From NCBI RefSeq assembly GCF_907164915.1, contig NC_061863.1:29917258-29981257 (forward strand): 64,000 bases of DNA, given 5' to 3'. The notes beneath the pieces were generated by a model. It worked only from the letters and a program-made list of their open reading frames with translations. It was not told the DNA's origin and searched no databases. A program made the translations under genes and the position numbers. The stretch comes from Impatiens glandulifera (Eukaryota > Streptophyta > Magnoliopsida > Ericales > Balsaminaceae). The number at the start of each line of letters is the position of its first letter. The first letter of the stretch is position 1. Positions 1 through 11,568 of the stretch are shown in pieces.

Positions 1-1490
1 TAGGGGTTTCGTGAAGATTTCTATAGTTTATTGATTTGTAAAAACATGTTCAAGATGAATCTGCTTCTGATTGACGTTTTCTCGGATGACCTGATGGCTG
101 ATTTCAATATGCTTTGTCCGAGAATGCAGAATTGGATTGTAGGTGATAGCGATAGCACTTGTGTTGTCGCAAAAAATTGGAGATTCATCAGCCTCAATCC
201 CATAGTCTCTGAGCTGTTGTTGAATCCACAGAACTTGAGAGCAACAACTTCCAGCTGCAAGATACTCTGCTTCAGCTGTAGACGTGGCGACTAATGTCTG
301 CTTCTTGCTGAACCATGTGATTAGACGATCTCCAAGGAACTGGCAAGTTCCACTTGTGCTTTTTCTATGGATTTTGCACCTTACATAATCTGCATTTGAG
401 AAACTTATTAAATTGAAACTGGAATCCTTCGGATACCACAGTCCCACATTTTGAATTCCCTTTAAGTATTTAAGAATACGTTTAGTAGCAGTAAAATGAG
501 AGAGTTTAGGATCAGCCTGAAATTTGCCACAAACACCAACAGCAAATTGAATGTCTGGTCTGCTCGCAGTTACATACAGCAAGGATCCGATGAGTCCTCT
601 ATATGTTGTTACATCGACACTTTGGCCACCTTCATCTCTATCCAATTTACTTGAGGAGCTCATTGGGGTAGCTGCTGAAGAACAATTCTCTAAACCAAAT
701 TTCTTTAGCAGTTCTTTGGTGTATTTGGCCTGGTTGATAAGAGTTCCGTTTTCTAGCTGACGGACTTGAAGCCCAAGGAAGAATGTCAATTCTCCCATCA
801 TTCTCATTTCAAACTTGTCCTGCATCAGTTTAGCAAACTTTTCACACAATTTGGGATTAGTTGAACCAAAAATAATGTCATCAACATATATTTGAACAAG
901 TAGAATGTGAGAATCTTTAGTAAATCTAAACAGGGTTTTATCCACAGTTCCAACAACAAAGTCATGATCAAACAAGAAATTTGTTAATGTGTCGTACCAA
1001 GCTCTAGGAGCTTGTTTCAGACCATACAATGTTTTTTCAAGCCTATAAACATGATTTGGCAAAACATGATCTAAAAAACCAGCTGGTTGCTCTACATATA
1101 CTTCTTCACTTAATTTCCCATTTGAAAGACTTTAAAGTTCTTAAATGATGCATATGCTAGGAAGATTCTGATTGCGTCTAGTCTTGCAACCGGTGCAAAA
1201 GACTCATCAAAATCAATACCTTCCTCTTATCTGTATTCTTGAGCAACTAAACGAGCTTTGTTTCTAATGACTAAGCCATATTTACTAAGCTTGTTTCTAA
1301 AGACCCATCTTGTTCCTATGACTGACTTGTCAGTTGGTCTAGGAGTAAGATACCACACTTTATTTCTCGCGAATTGGTTTAACTCCTCCTGCATATCATT
1401 GATCCAATCTGGATCAACTATAGCTTCACCAATTTTCTTAGGTTCAATCTGAGAAATAAATGCAGAGTTGGCCATTTCATCCATCAGTTG
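1..1490 (-). pseudogene. A1 pol: reverse transcriptase and RNase H (copia type), broken
   Basis: This part of the polyprotein copies element RNA into DNA inside virus-like particles. On the minus strand 1484-1227 encodes the RT start (WVFRNKL, ARLVAQEYR) and ends at a stop just before the expected glutamines. 1226-1063 continues in shifted frames ([13 protein letters not shown]). 1062-28 is a long open stretch with LYGLKQAPRAWYD, the catalytic YVDD in QIYVDDIIFGS, LGLQV and KYTKELLKKFG, then copia RNase H (STSGTCQFLG, STAEAEYLAA, HSRTKHIEI). A TAA at 28-30 precedes the expected IFTKPL, which is still readable in bases 1-27. Identity is certain; function is lost. Confidence 0.93.
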
Positions 1491-1823
1491 ACGTCTTGTC
1501 CTTCGAGGAGAAAAATGATTTCCGATTATTAGTTCTGGTGGATGATTTCTGTTCCATCAAAAGTTGGATCCAAGGGGATTGGTCATCTGAACTGGTGACA
1601 CCGCGACGTCCAAACTTTCAACTTTTTGTTGAACAGGAGTTTGTACGTCTGTTTGAATTTCAACCGGATCAGCCACTGGATCAAAAAGAGCAATCCGCTT
1701 ATCCAGAGTTTCTTCTTCTTCACTCACAGACACAAGACTAGTCGCTTTTAGTCTGTCAGCAAAATCAATGGGTTCATTATATTTTCTCTCAACAGGCTCA
1801 TAAAAAACTACATGGAGGGATTC
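1491..1823 (-). pseudogene. A1 pol linker between integrase and reverse transcriptase
   Basis: This non-conserved polyprotein linker aligns by eye with codons of the intact-looking stretch 42540-42900 of element A2 (serine, valine and proline rich, ending in [10 protein letters not shown]). In A1 it is out of frame and holds stops. It has no catalytic motif and is listed so the gap is not read as unannotated sequence. Confidence 0.7.
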
Positions 1824-2700
1824 TTAAACAGTTTGTGTTCTTTTGTTGTAAACTCTGTAAGCCTTACTTACTGATGAGTATCCCAACATGAATCCCTCAT
1901 CTGCTTTAACATCAAAAGCGGTCAAATAAACCTTTCCATTGTTATGGATAAAACATTTACAACCAAATATCTTGAAATAAGAAACTGTGGGAATTCTCCC
2001 ATAATACAGTTCATAGGGAGTTTTATCAAAATATTTGTTAATTATTGACCAGTTTTGTGTATAGCAGGCAGTACTAATGGCTTCCGCCCAGAACCTCTGA
2101 GGTGCATCTGATTCAGCAAGCATAGATCTCGTTGCTTCCTTAAGAGTTCTTACTCTTCTCTCAGCAATGCCGTTTTTCTGTGGAGTTCTGGCACTAGACA
2201 ACTCGTGCCAATTCCAATTTTCTTGAGAAATGATGATAGGTATCTGTTAGTGAACTCAGTTCCCTGATCACTTCTAATGCATGTAATATTTAAAGATTTC
2301 TGATTCTGAATTCCTTTAAATATTCTAATCAAATTTTCAGTAGTTTTATCTTTTGATGGTAAAAATGCGATCCATGTAAAACGAGAAAAATCATCAATAA
2401 CAATTAGAGCAAATCGCATTCCTCCAATACTCTTTACAGGAATTGGACCAAACAGATCCATATGTAAAAGTTCAAGGATACAGCTAGATTGTGATTTCCC
2501 TTTGTTTTTGAACGATGATCTGCCCTGTTTGCCTAACTAGCAAGCAATGCATATCTTGTCCTTTGGAAACTAAAGTTTGGGCAAACCAATAACTAATTTG
2601 TTTGAACAAATGTTGTTGATGGTTTTAAAATTCAAATAGTTCAAACGTTTATGCCATAACCATTTCTGGTCATTCTTGGCAATCATGCACATAGGATCAG
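1824..2700 (-). pseudogene. A1 pol: integrase (copia type), frameshifted
   Basis: Integrase joins the cDNA ends to target DNA. Reading minus from 2700, the HHCC zinc-binding region is recognisable (WHKRLNYLNF, then CIAC-LGKQG with a stop). The rve core follows: DLFGPIPVKSIGG gives the first aspartate and IRSDQGTEFTNRY the second. The frame is lost near 2200, where the catalytic glutamate region continues in another frame as NGIAERRVRTLKEA. The C-terminal part (GYSSVSKAYRVYNKRTQ) reads to a TAA at 1824-1826. The close match to A2 at 42000-42560 marks both as one family. Confidence 0.92.
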
Positions 2701-2713
2701 AAGACTCTTTTTT

Positions 2714-3160
2714 TCAATTCATTTTGTATGAGTTTCCTACTCTACTTCCAATCAGTAAAATGTTTCCATCTTGATCTTTAACTAAACATGCATGAGTTTG
2801 AAAGTCTACTAACAAACCTATATCACATAATTGACTAATGCTGATTAAATTATAACACAGATTGTCAACAACCAGCACGTCATTAATAGTCAGGTTACCA
2901 TGGATAATCTTACCCTTACCCATGGTCTTACCCTTCTTGTTGTCACCAAATGTGGTCTTAGGTCCAGAGCAATCTGATATATCAGTGAGAAGCCGTCTGT
3001 TTCTTGTCATATGCCTGGAATATTCGCTATCAAGATACCATACAGATTCCTCCAGTCCTTCCTTTGTTTGTACCTACACAAATAAATATTTACAATCTTT
3101 TGGTACCCACTTTCAATTGGGTCCTCGGTCAATCAGTCTATTAGGAATCTATATTTGATT
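2714..3160 (-). pseudogene. A1 pol: aspartic protease and gag-pre-integrase region, active site altered
   Basis: The retropepsin normally cuts the polyprotein. The motif near 3010-3055 reads WYLDSEYSRHMTRN, where copia proteases have DSGCSRHMTG. The glycine after the active-site Asp-Ser is Glu and the cysteine is Tyr, so the enzyme is probably inactive. The open stretch 3010-2714 holds the rest (GNLTINDVLVVDNLCYNL, ISISQLCD) and ends at a stop before the integrase. The motif is directly read; inactivity is inferred. Confidence 0.88.
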
Positions 3161-3191
3161 TATTTTGAGGATTTCCCATTTCGTGCTGTAA

Positions 3192-4292
3192 TTAATGCGT
3201 ATGTTTTTGACTTAGCAGACGACTTTCTGCTAGCCATTGATCCTTTAGCTTTTGAGGAAGACTTTCTTTTAAAACTCTTGACTTAGAGTCAGGTTTTAGA
3301 TTGCCATACTTGTTAGCTGCTTCTAGCTTATTCTTAAGCCAGCTAACAGTAGGCGGAACATAAACTATTTCATTTTTTAAAGCAACTTCTTCATGAATAG
3401 GATCAGATTCAATGTCAGTCATACTCCCTTTGACAAAGTTTATAGGATTCAACTTGTCAGTTGGAGGATTTGACTTTTTGCAGGACAAATTAGGGTCATT
3501 GCTGTCATATCCCAATCCAGATCTAGATCCAGCAGGTTTCAACATACTGATCTGATATTTGATAGCATCTCCGGATCTTGTCCATGCACTGACTACATAG
3601 TTTAATGTCTTGTTTTCAGATAAAAGAATTTGAATTTGTTCTTTGAGCATCTCATTCTCAAAAGAGATCTCTGTTAAGTTTTCATCAAAAACGTTTGATT
3701 CAGATTCTTTGTTGGAGGAAAGAACAGTTGATTCATATTTGACTTTCATTTCATAAAAAGAGTCAGTTAATTTCTTATACTCAATAGCCATTTCATTGAG
3801 TGCATTAGTTAACTCCTCGTTTGTAAATTCTGGTGCGGATATATCATTTAAATTGGATTGATCATCTGCCATCAAACATGTGACAGCTTCATTCTCTTTT
3901 TCAGTAGGAGACTCCTCTGAATCACTGTCAGCCCATCTGGATTTGTTTTCACTACACATGAACGCTTTCTGATTCTTCTTTGCTTGAGTGCTTGTACTGT
4001 AGATCTGATTAAGTTTATCCCATATCTCTTTAGCAGTGGAACATGATTTGATCTCACAGAACATATTCATGTTGATCGACTGGTACAGAATATTCTTAGC
4101 AACATTATCCAGGTTGTTGGTCATCTTATCTTTAGTAGTCCACTCACTTCTTGGCTTCGAAATCTTTATGGGGCCATCAGTAATAACGCTCAACATATCA
4201 TAGTCAAGAGCAGCCAAGTGTGCTTGCATTCTTATCATCCAATATTCGTAGTTGTCCCTTGATAGAAGAGGAATTTCATTGATGATAGACAT
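3192..4292 (-). pseudogene. A1 gag (Sirevirus-type), zinc knuckle missing
   Basis: Gag forms the particle shell. The ATG at 4290-4292 (MSIINEIPLLSRDNYEYW) is preferred, because the open frame upstream runs through the primer-binding site. The N-terminal copia gag domain is well kept: YEYWMIRMQAHLAALD, the GPIKI motif, and KEIWDKLNQIY near residue 105. The sequence then jumps to acidic, serine-rich residues (DSDSEES) and a coiled-coil-like tail (NEMLKEQIQILLSENKTL). The CCHC knuckle seen in A3 and B1 is absent, so an internal deletion is likely around residues 115-125. The frame stays open for about 365 codons, the longest open gag in the window. Confidence 0.87.
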
Positions 4293-4326
4293 GCTTAAGG
4301 TTCTTGATGCTTGAGAATAGACACGG

Positions 4327-4339
4327 GGCTCTGATACCA
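4327..4339 (-). promoter_or_regulatory. A1 primer-binding site (initiator tRNA-Met)
   Basis: On the minus strand this reads TGGTATCAGAGCC, the usual plant initiator-Met primer site, two bases inside the LTR end (CCTATCA). It fixes the LTR boundary at 4342 and shows that the element is antisense. Confidence 0.93.
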
Positions 4340-4341
4340 AT

Positions 4342-6321
4342 TGATAGGATCGACTTTATCGATAGAGACGGGGATCTGGCTAAGGATGAAGGTTTATGAA
4401 AAACGGATTGAAAGAAATCCTATTAGGGATTTAATTCGCTTTCTATTCTACGCAAACACTTGTAAACACTTCAAACAGATTCAATGCGGAATTGTTTACT
4501 TGGGTTTGAAACACAAGATGAAATATAAAAAGATGACAAATGAAAGAACACAGCAGTTTGTTTATGGATGTTCGGAGAAACTTTCCTACGTCACCCCTTC
4601 TTCCAACCACCGAAAGGATTCACTATAATATGATTCGAATCAAATACAATTTACACACATTTATCATACTATTGAACATAACACTTTCTGTTCAATTACA
4701 AGATGAAGAATATGACTCAGCTAAAGGTGTTTTGATTCTAGCTCTCTCTTGATTCACACACAGTACAATCAGAAAGTAGCTTCACAATATGAATATTCAA
4801 AGGCTTGAATTCTCAGTAACCAAGATGATCGAGATCGACAAATTCGTAAGGCTAGCAGTTCTTCTCTGTAAGGTAGATTGTCCGTTGTCCTTGAGATTTG
4901 ATAAATACTGAGCAGGAGCTAACTGTCGAATCTTTTAGAATGATACGTGGCACTCTTCCATTGGAAAGCCTCCATTGTACACAACAGGTTCTAAGCACAA
5001 GGATCGTGGTCGTACACCACTGGTAGTGCGCCAAATATTCCATCAGGGATGTACCTGCAAAAAAAGTAATGTGAGGAAAATTCTCTTACGTGGCATTCGT
5101 TGGTTGGTTGCATATACCTGTTGTACTAATCTTCACTAGAAAGTGGAGCAGGAGTAGGGTACAACTATAGCACGTGGGTAGGCTAATGCTAGCTTCAAGC
5201 ATACTACTTAAGCTGAGCATTAGACGTATTTCAGTTAGACGGATTGTGAAAATCAGTTTAATGAAATCAAACTATCCCCTTCTAATAACAGAGTCTATTA
5301 GACCGCCTGGTCTAATAGAATTAGACCTACGTCTAATTACAATAACCATTAGACTGCACGTCTAATTCCACTGAGTTAGACTACACGTCTAATTCCGGTT
5401 CTACCTCAGACTTGTCTGAAGGAGTTAGACTTACGTCTAACTTTCACTAAATTAGACTACACGTCTAATTATTCAATAACCATTAGACTGTACGTCTAAC
5501 TCCACTGAGTTAGACTACACGTCTAATGCCGGTTCTACCTCAGACTTGTTTGAAGGAGTTAGACTCACGTCTAACTTTCACTTAATTAGACTACTCGTCT
5601 AATTATCCAATAACCATTAGACTGTACGTCTGACTCCACTGAGTTAGACTACACGTCTAATTCGGGTTCTACCTCAGACTTGTCTGAATGAGTTAGACTC
5701 ACGTCTAACTTTCACTTAGTTAGACTAACGTCTAATTCCGCAAATATATTAGACTGCACGTCTAACTCCGTTGTGTTAGACTGCACGTCTAATTCCGTAT
5801 ATATTAGACATGCGTCTAATTCCATATACATTAGACTTGCGTCTAATTCCGTATACATTAGACTTGCGTCTAATTCGAGAATTCATTAGACTATACGTCT
5901 AACTCCGTTGAGTTAGACTGTACGTCTAATTCTGTACATTCATTAGACTACACGTCTAACTCCGTTGAGTTAGACTGTACGTCTAATTCAATGCATTCAT
6001 TAGACTACACGTCTAACTCCGTTGAGTTAGACTGTACGTCTGATTCTATGCATTCATTAGACTACACGTCTAACTCTGTTGAGTTAGACTGTACGTCTAA
6101 TTCTATGCATTTATTAGACTACACGTCTAACTCCGTTGAGTTAGACTATACGTCTAATTCTATGCATCTAATGCCAAAATCGGTCTAATGACTCTCATTA
6201 GAGCCAAGTCATATGAAGTATGAAATCGATACACCTACATCAAAACTCATAAGTCATTTCATCATCAAAATCTCAGGTGTTAAATTATTTCAACACTTAG
6301 TCAAAATAATTTGACACAACA
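4342..6321 (-). repeat. A1 5' LTR (family A)
   Basis: 1980 bp, starting TGATAGG and ending ACACAACA on the plus strand, so TGTTGTGTC...CCTATCA when read in sense. In sense order: terminal inverted GTCAAA/TTTGAC, palindrome array (about 6165 to 5270), an ACGTGGC box near 4949, a degraded CCAACGGTC box, a TATA-like stretch near 4905, a TTGAACA/TGTTCAA dyad at 4672-4695, and the leader hairpin block at 4562-4612. It was inserted next to or inside the first bases of repeat D; the partner duplication lies outside the window. Confidence 0.92.
5270..6170 (-). repeat. Palindrome array in the A1 LTR
   Basis: Dozens of copies of TTAGAC-N5-GTCTAA. Two levels are visible. From about 5340 to 5690 there is a higher-order unit of roughly 135 bp, repeated about three times, that includes a second dyad built on TCAGAC and GTCTGA. 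From about 5885 to 6165 there is a simpler 57-60 bp unit of two dyads separated by TCCGTTGAG, repeated about five times. The spacers (TACAC, TGTAC, TGCAC) vary more than the arms. Confidence 0.95.
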
Positions 6322-8518
6322 GATGACCATTGTAAATCATTTGGATAAAATTCACAATTGAGAGGTTAAAGAGACTTAGAGTGGAAACTACTAAAAGAAC
6401 AACAAAAGGAAGAAGATTTCGACGAGGCTTGAAGATTCTAAAGAGATCATCTTCAACTTCCGTTCTACGTTGTTTCTAATTACTTCAGATAGGCTTCCTT
6501 GTCCAAATTTCGATGTAATATATGTAAAACGTGGGTTATTTACACTGACGTCGATGTTGAGTTGAATCCATGTCAATTTATTAATTCAATTTCTGTTTGT
6601 GAATTGATGAATGCTTGGATAATTGATGTTTGATTGTTGGTTAAACCTAACTGATAGTGTCCTAGGATAGTCGAGTCTAGTTCTATAAAGATGATAGGTC
6701 GTACCTAGCTTCATTTCTCCAATCTAAAAGCCTCCTATAACATCAAACATTGTTTGTTGGAGGACGAACTGTCGGCGAGTTCTTCAGCGATGATATAGAC
6801 AAATTCTTCGACACAGCGGTGGTGCATTCGAGTAAGTAGAGAACGAGGAATACTCCTATGCTGATTGAGGAGTCATTGTGTCATCAATGAGCAAAACACA
6901 TACAACAATCGTTATCTAGTTTTCCAGATCCGTATGAATCATTTTTAGATTCCTTTGTTCTTCATTCTCTCGTTTTATAATCTGTATATGAGGTAGCCTA
7001 TTCCTTGGCAAGTCTCAATAACGATAAATATCAATCTTCCAGACCATTAGAGAATCCATGATGGATCTCTATATAGGAAGACAATGTTCCCGATCGGAAG
7101 AATGGAGTATTCTATGTTATTCAACATAGGAATCCGACAATTCTTTCAGACAAATGGAAATATCAATTCCTAGGTGATAGTCGATGCTCGTCTTTTATCG
7201 GAGATTCCCTGCGTAATGTTGGGAAGGAGAAGATGCACGTGGAGAAAGAAGATGACGAAGACCTGCAAATTTCAACTTCTTCTGTCGGATTTCCTGAAGT
7301 TCCAAGGTGCGTTCAAATTGCCACCTTGAATTTCCTTTAGTTTAAATTTGCATAGGAAGTTTAAATCTAGAATGAATTCTTAAATAAGAATTATTAGGCC
7401 ATAAACTTCCATCCCTGTTCAATTTTAACTCCAAACTTCTAAAATCAAATTACTTACATAAAATTCGAATCTATTGACCCATGTACTTTTGTTCATCCCT
7501 CCAACTTTATATTCATCCAATTTTGGATATAAATTTCAATTTCCAACTTGTAGAAAAATCTTTAAAGCTTGTTTGGATTGCTTTTTTGTCAAACACATTG
7601 TTCTTCCAATTTGAGTCTTCAAACAATTTTATAAAAATTCCAAAAATTCAGTGATGGTTCGAATTATGAAATTTTCTCGAGATTTTCCAACTCTTTTGGA
7701 AAAATCCTCGATTTTGGTTATTACATACTTTGGGGTTCCAATTTCCTTCTTCGTTTCTTTAATCCACATTCCCATGAACTGATGAAGTCCTTCATGTGTA
7801 ATGTTTCACAATCTATCAACAAGCAAACATTCAAGCAAATCACCAAAAGCGAGTGTTCACATTGTGTTTCACATGTATGCCCAAGGAGCACATTCGATGG
7901 TCCATTTCATATTTTTTATGTCTAAGAATATCTAACGAGAGTCTAGAATTACCTTTGAACTAATCATATGATATCTTGTTAAATTGACTTAAGACACGAT
8001 AAATGGAGATTCAAGAATTCTAATGGCTAGGTTTCAGCCTTAATTGGAAACTAATCAAGAGTTGGGATTATTCCTTCTAGATTAGAAACAAGATTATGAC
8101 ATTAACAAGAAAATGAATTCTGAACTTAGAATGCCATTGTGTAATGTACCTTCACAAACAATGGCCAACTACATAGGAGTAGAGACTATCCCACGTGACA
8201 AGCGCATAAGACATAGTTGTTGTGTCCCTTTCCTCATGCATAACCAAGTACAAGACCCTTAATTCATGAATACTATATTTTCTTTCTTTAGTTTCTTTGT
8301 GAATTAAACTTGAATCTATAAGGGCATGGAAAAATCTATGATATAGAACTCTACTTTAGTTCCTCATCTCAAACAAATAGGACAATATCCTATATAGATA
8401 GTTCTCTTATATACTTTTGGTGAGATTTGGGAGAAAGGTAAGCAACGGGGTTCTATAGAATAGCATTCATAAAACAAACATTTTTCTAAAATTGAATAGG
8501 TTGTGTTTTCCATTTAAG
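6322..8518. repeat. Long repeat D, copy 1, first part
   Basis: This stretch matches 34117-36014 plus 38009-38560 over its length by eye, with many substitutions and small gaps. Shared landmarks are GATGACCA at the start, GAGTCTAGTTC, CAACAGTGGTGCGTTCGAG-like sequence at 6818-6835, and CTATCCCACG near 8190. There is no coding potential. It is probably part of a long LTR or untranslated region of the Tat-lineage element whose remains lie at 29889-34115, but neither orientation nor ends can be fixed. Copy 1 resumes at 17502 after element B1. Confidence 0.75.
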
Positions 8519-9858
8519 TGTTGGATCTGTGTTGACAATAGAAACTAGGGTCTTATTATTGTTAACAGCTTATGATAAACAATTTGATAATAATCCTATG
8601 AGGGATTAGTATCTGTTACTATTCTACGCAAATCTTCACAAACTCTTGAAACAGATTCAAGTGCGAAAATGATTGTTGGATTTGAAGTTTTAGACAAATG
8701 AATGCAAATGGAAGAGAAAGTAGAGAATACAAGGAGTTTTATGGATGTTCGGAGATAAAACTCCTACGTCACCCCTTTTTCCACAACCAGAAGGATATCT
8801 ACTAAGACTTTAAATCAGATACAACTCATTGATCTAACTAACTCCCTATTGAACAAAACAACATCTGTTCAACTTACAACAATGAAGTTTCTCATAGAAA
8901 AGACAGTATTACAATATAATCACAGCTAGACAGTAATAGATATTGCTTGAGAGAATTGTAAGAAGCAAAAATTCACTATGTTTTTCAATTGGTTCAACAT
9001 TTGTATGTAATAGTTGTTCGACCGTTGTCATTGGGCTTCTATTTATAGTTAATGTACACCAACGGTCGAATATTCTTTGTGGACACGTGGCATGTGTCCG
9101 TTGGATGGCCTCCTATAGTACGAGAATATAATAGACTTTAAGTCTTTGGATTGTGGTCGTACCGAATAGGTAGTGCGCCGAATATACTCTAATCTTGTCT
9201 TGTACAAGGAATGTATTTGAGAGATATCAACATATGTGGCATTCATTTATTTGATAGAATTAGCTAGCTTGTCAGACTACTGAAGATATGAACAGTAGAT
9301 AGTAGAGTGAACATGGTTAGATGACTGTTTCCTTCAAACGGCTGCTAAAGCAAGGCATCAGACATTCTTCTTTAGACTGCGTCTAAAGGAATTAGACGTC
9401 CTCATCTAACTATGCATTCCTTTAGACGGTATCTAAAGGAGTTAGGCATCTTCGTCTAACTACGCATCCCTTTAGATCGCGTCTAACAGAGTTAGATGAC
9501 CTCGTTTAAATACGCTTCCCTTTACACCGCGTCTAAAGAAGTTAGACGACCTCGTCTAACTATGTATCCCTTTAGAGTGCGTCTAAAGGAGTTAAAACAT
9601 CCTCGTCTAACTATGCATTCCTTTAGACCGCGTTTAAAGGAGTTAGATGGCCTCATCTAACTACGTTTCCCTTTAGACCGCGTCTAAAGGAGTTAGACGT
9701 TCTCGTCTAACTACGTGTCCCTTTAGACTGTGTTTACAGAAGTTACACGTCATCGTTTAACTATGTATCCTTTTAGATCGCGTCTAAAGGAGTTTGACGT
9801 CCTCGTCTAACTACGTATCCCTTTAGATCGCGTCTAAAGGAGTTAGACGTCCTCATTA
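8519..9858 (-). repeat. B1 3' LTR (family B), 5' part missing
   Basis: Starts TGTTGGATC on the plus strand and matches 13839 onward: ACAATAGAGACTAGG-like start, leader hairpin block near 8745-8795, TTGAACA/TGTTCAA dyad near 8862-8886, CCAACGGTCGAA at 9059-9070, ACACGTGGC at 9083-9091, then the palindrome array. The array stops at about 9858 directly against extra-ORF sequence. The U3 start and polypurine tract are missing, which indicates a deletion. Confidence 0.85.
9340..9858 (-). repeat. Family B palindrome array (B1 3' LTR)
   Basis: Roughly 50-bp units alternate two dyads: CCTTTAGAC-N3-GTCTAAAGG and GTTAGACG-N4-CGTCTAAC. About ten units are visible, with more substitutions than the family A arrays. 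Confidence 0.93.
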
Positions 9859-9869
9859 GGCTGATAGAG

Positions 9870-10662
9870 TGAAGTCAACTTCTCTGGATTCCCTAATAGA
9901 AACCCTCTTTAGGCTTTTAGAGCTTGTAGAAGATTCCATAGAAGAAGACCTAGCCCTCTTATAGGGAGTTTTTCAGTTAGAGGATGCAGGACGCTTGAAA
10001 CGAGTGATCGACTGACCACTCGTTTGAGGAACAGAGGAAGTATGTCTCAATTCCTGAACAATTTTCATTCTTGCTCAGAAGCCCTTCACATAAATGCCTG
10101 AAAAGATTATGCAATGGTCAATATCCGCACCCTACCCATAGGAACACCTAAATGTTCCAAGAGCCAGCAATATACTCAAATTGGTCCTAAGTATAGTGAT
10201 TGAAGTACCCTGCCCTTGCTTGAAGCGACTTTGTGACAACATCGTTTAGAAGCTAGAAATGGAATTTTAAGGCTTTCTTCTTTCCATTGATGTTGATCAG
10301 ACTATCGGTGTCCGAAAAGACAGTCTCCATTTCTGAAATGATCTCGACATTAAACGCAACGTTAAAGACAAGACACTCAGAAGGTAGTTCGAAAAACTAG
10401 GCAATAATTGCTTTAAAAAAAGAAATATTTGCGTCGTTCATCGTTGCCTCGATAGAGTCTCCAACCACTATCCCTGTTTTGAAGAATTCACATATTGCTT
10501 CTTCATATAGAGTAAAACGACCGCTGAGAAATTTTCTGAGGCCAAACACCTCCAAATATGTGAAAATCTCCAAAATATCTTGTTGTTCAAGAGTATAGAC
10601 CGAATAAAAATCTACCTACAAGATATTCTGTGAGAGAGAGAGATAACCTTCTTAGCAGACAT
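9870..10662 (-). pseudogene. B1 extra ORF remnant (long type)
   Basis: This is out of frame and has many stops, but nucleotide blocks match the A5 extra ORF. The block at 10131-10165 (CATAGGAACACCTAAATGTT) parallels 60543-60575 in the same relative position. The minus-strand ATG at 10660-10662 gives a short MSAKK-like start. In this element type the ORF lies between pol and the 3' LTR. Its function is unknown here; the family is discussed under 57789-60747. Confidence 0.6.
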
Positions 10663-11462
10663 TCTTGAGAAAGGGAGTATATATGCAGGATCAGGATTTC
10701 TATTAAAGAGAAGGAAAAGATCAAACTGGGGTTTTAAGATTGCAAGAAGCGTAAAAACCCTTTAGGCATGCAAGTTGTCCTTAAATCGAAAATGAACAAT
10801 CACGTGTTCAAGAGACATCATTTGAAATAACGTCGTCATAAATTTAAAGACCTTTTCCCCAAACTAGTCACTATTAAACGTCTTTTACTAAATCCCAATT
10901 AAATGCAATGTCATAAAATAATTCATTGTAGGGTATTTTAGTCATATTCTTAACATTGAAAGACATGTGTCTTCAAGTTATTCGAAATTTGGAATATGAC
11001 TGTTTTTACTGTTTGAGCTGGAAAATTAAATGATAGTGCATATTAGTGTGACAATTGTCATTGATTAGTCTGAAGATAAAACATCCAAAGGTATAAGTAG
11101 TTAGACGTCTAAAATTCCATCCTCATTCCTTGCGTCTAAGTTGGGTTAACGTCTAGTTTAGACAGCGTCTAACTTCGTGTGTCTACAAATGTCTAACATG
11201 CATTTGTTTGGATAACGTCTAACCACGCTCGTCTACAGATGCTTCAGATGTCTGTTTCACAAATAGATATCTGGACAAGATTAATTTGCAAGTTGATTAA
11301 GCACATATTCGTCTAAGTACATAGCTCCTTTAAACGATTGATCTAAATAGACTAATTAGGACCTCCGTCTGTATACGACTGTCTAGTCATTTTAAACATC
11401 AAATTTCACCCCCTCAATTTGTGCATGTTTTAAAGATAAATAAGTTGAGGTCTAAAAGACCA
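10663..11462 (-). other. B1 spacer between pol and the extra ORF, with dyads and an internal polypurine tract
   Basis: Non-coding. It holds a near-perfect 21-base dyad at 10956-10976 (TTGAAAGACA arm around one centre base), scattered TTAGACG/GTCTAA elements from 11098 to 11390, and the complement of TTGAGGGGGTG near 11410-11421. The same features occupy the same places in A2 (44475-45273) and, in part, in A4 (63640-64000). Confidence 0.7.
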
Positions 11463-11525
11463 AAAACATTTTAAGGAAAGAAAACTTAGTGTCGGGAAAT
11501 GGCTTCATAAACACGTCTGTCAATT
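11463..11525 (-). pseudogene. B1 pol C-terminal stub
   Basis: The minus strand reads about LTDVFMKPFPDTKFSFLK, matching VDIFTKPLPEAKFSHFR at the RNase H end of A2 pol. It is the only part of pol left in B1 and places one edge of the deletion at about 11525-11568. Confidence 0.8.
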
Positions 11526-11568
11526 GCTAATATGTTAGAGAATATTTTTAGAGGAGTATACTTCTGGA

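Larger units (their letters stand above)
1..6321 (-). mobile_element. Sirevirus-like Ty1/copia element A1, partial (3' end beyond the left edge)
   Basis: Read on the minus strand, the order is 5' LTR (4342-6321), primer-binding site, gag, protease, integrase, reverse transcriptase and RNase H, which is the Ty1/copia order. The RNase H end and the 3' LTR are outside the window. The gag type (an NYEYWMIRMQAHL motif), the initiator-Met primer site and the palindrome-rich LTR fit the Sirevirus lineage; the sister element A2 shows the extra ORF expected downstream of pol. The copy is dead: pol has several stops and frameshifts and the protease active site is changed. Its 5' LTR abuts long repeat D at 6322. 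Confidence 0.9.

Noticed and set aside
4327..4339. Fragment of a tRNA-Met gene
   Set aside because: Only the 13-base complement of the tRNA 3' end is present, next to an LTR; it is a primer-binding site.
5991..6188. Open frame with repeated SLDYTSNSVELD peptide
   Set aside because: It is the palindrome array read through because its unit length keeps one frame open; no coding evidence.
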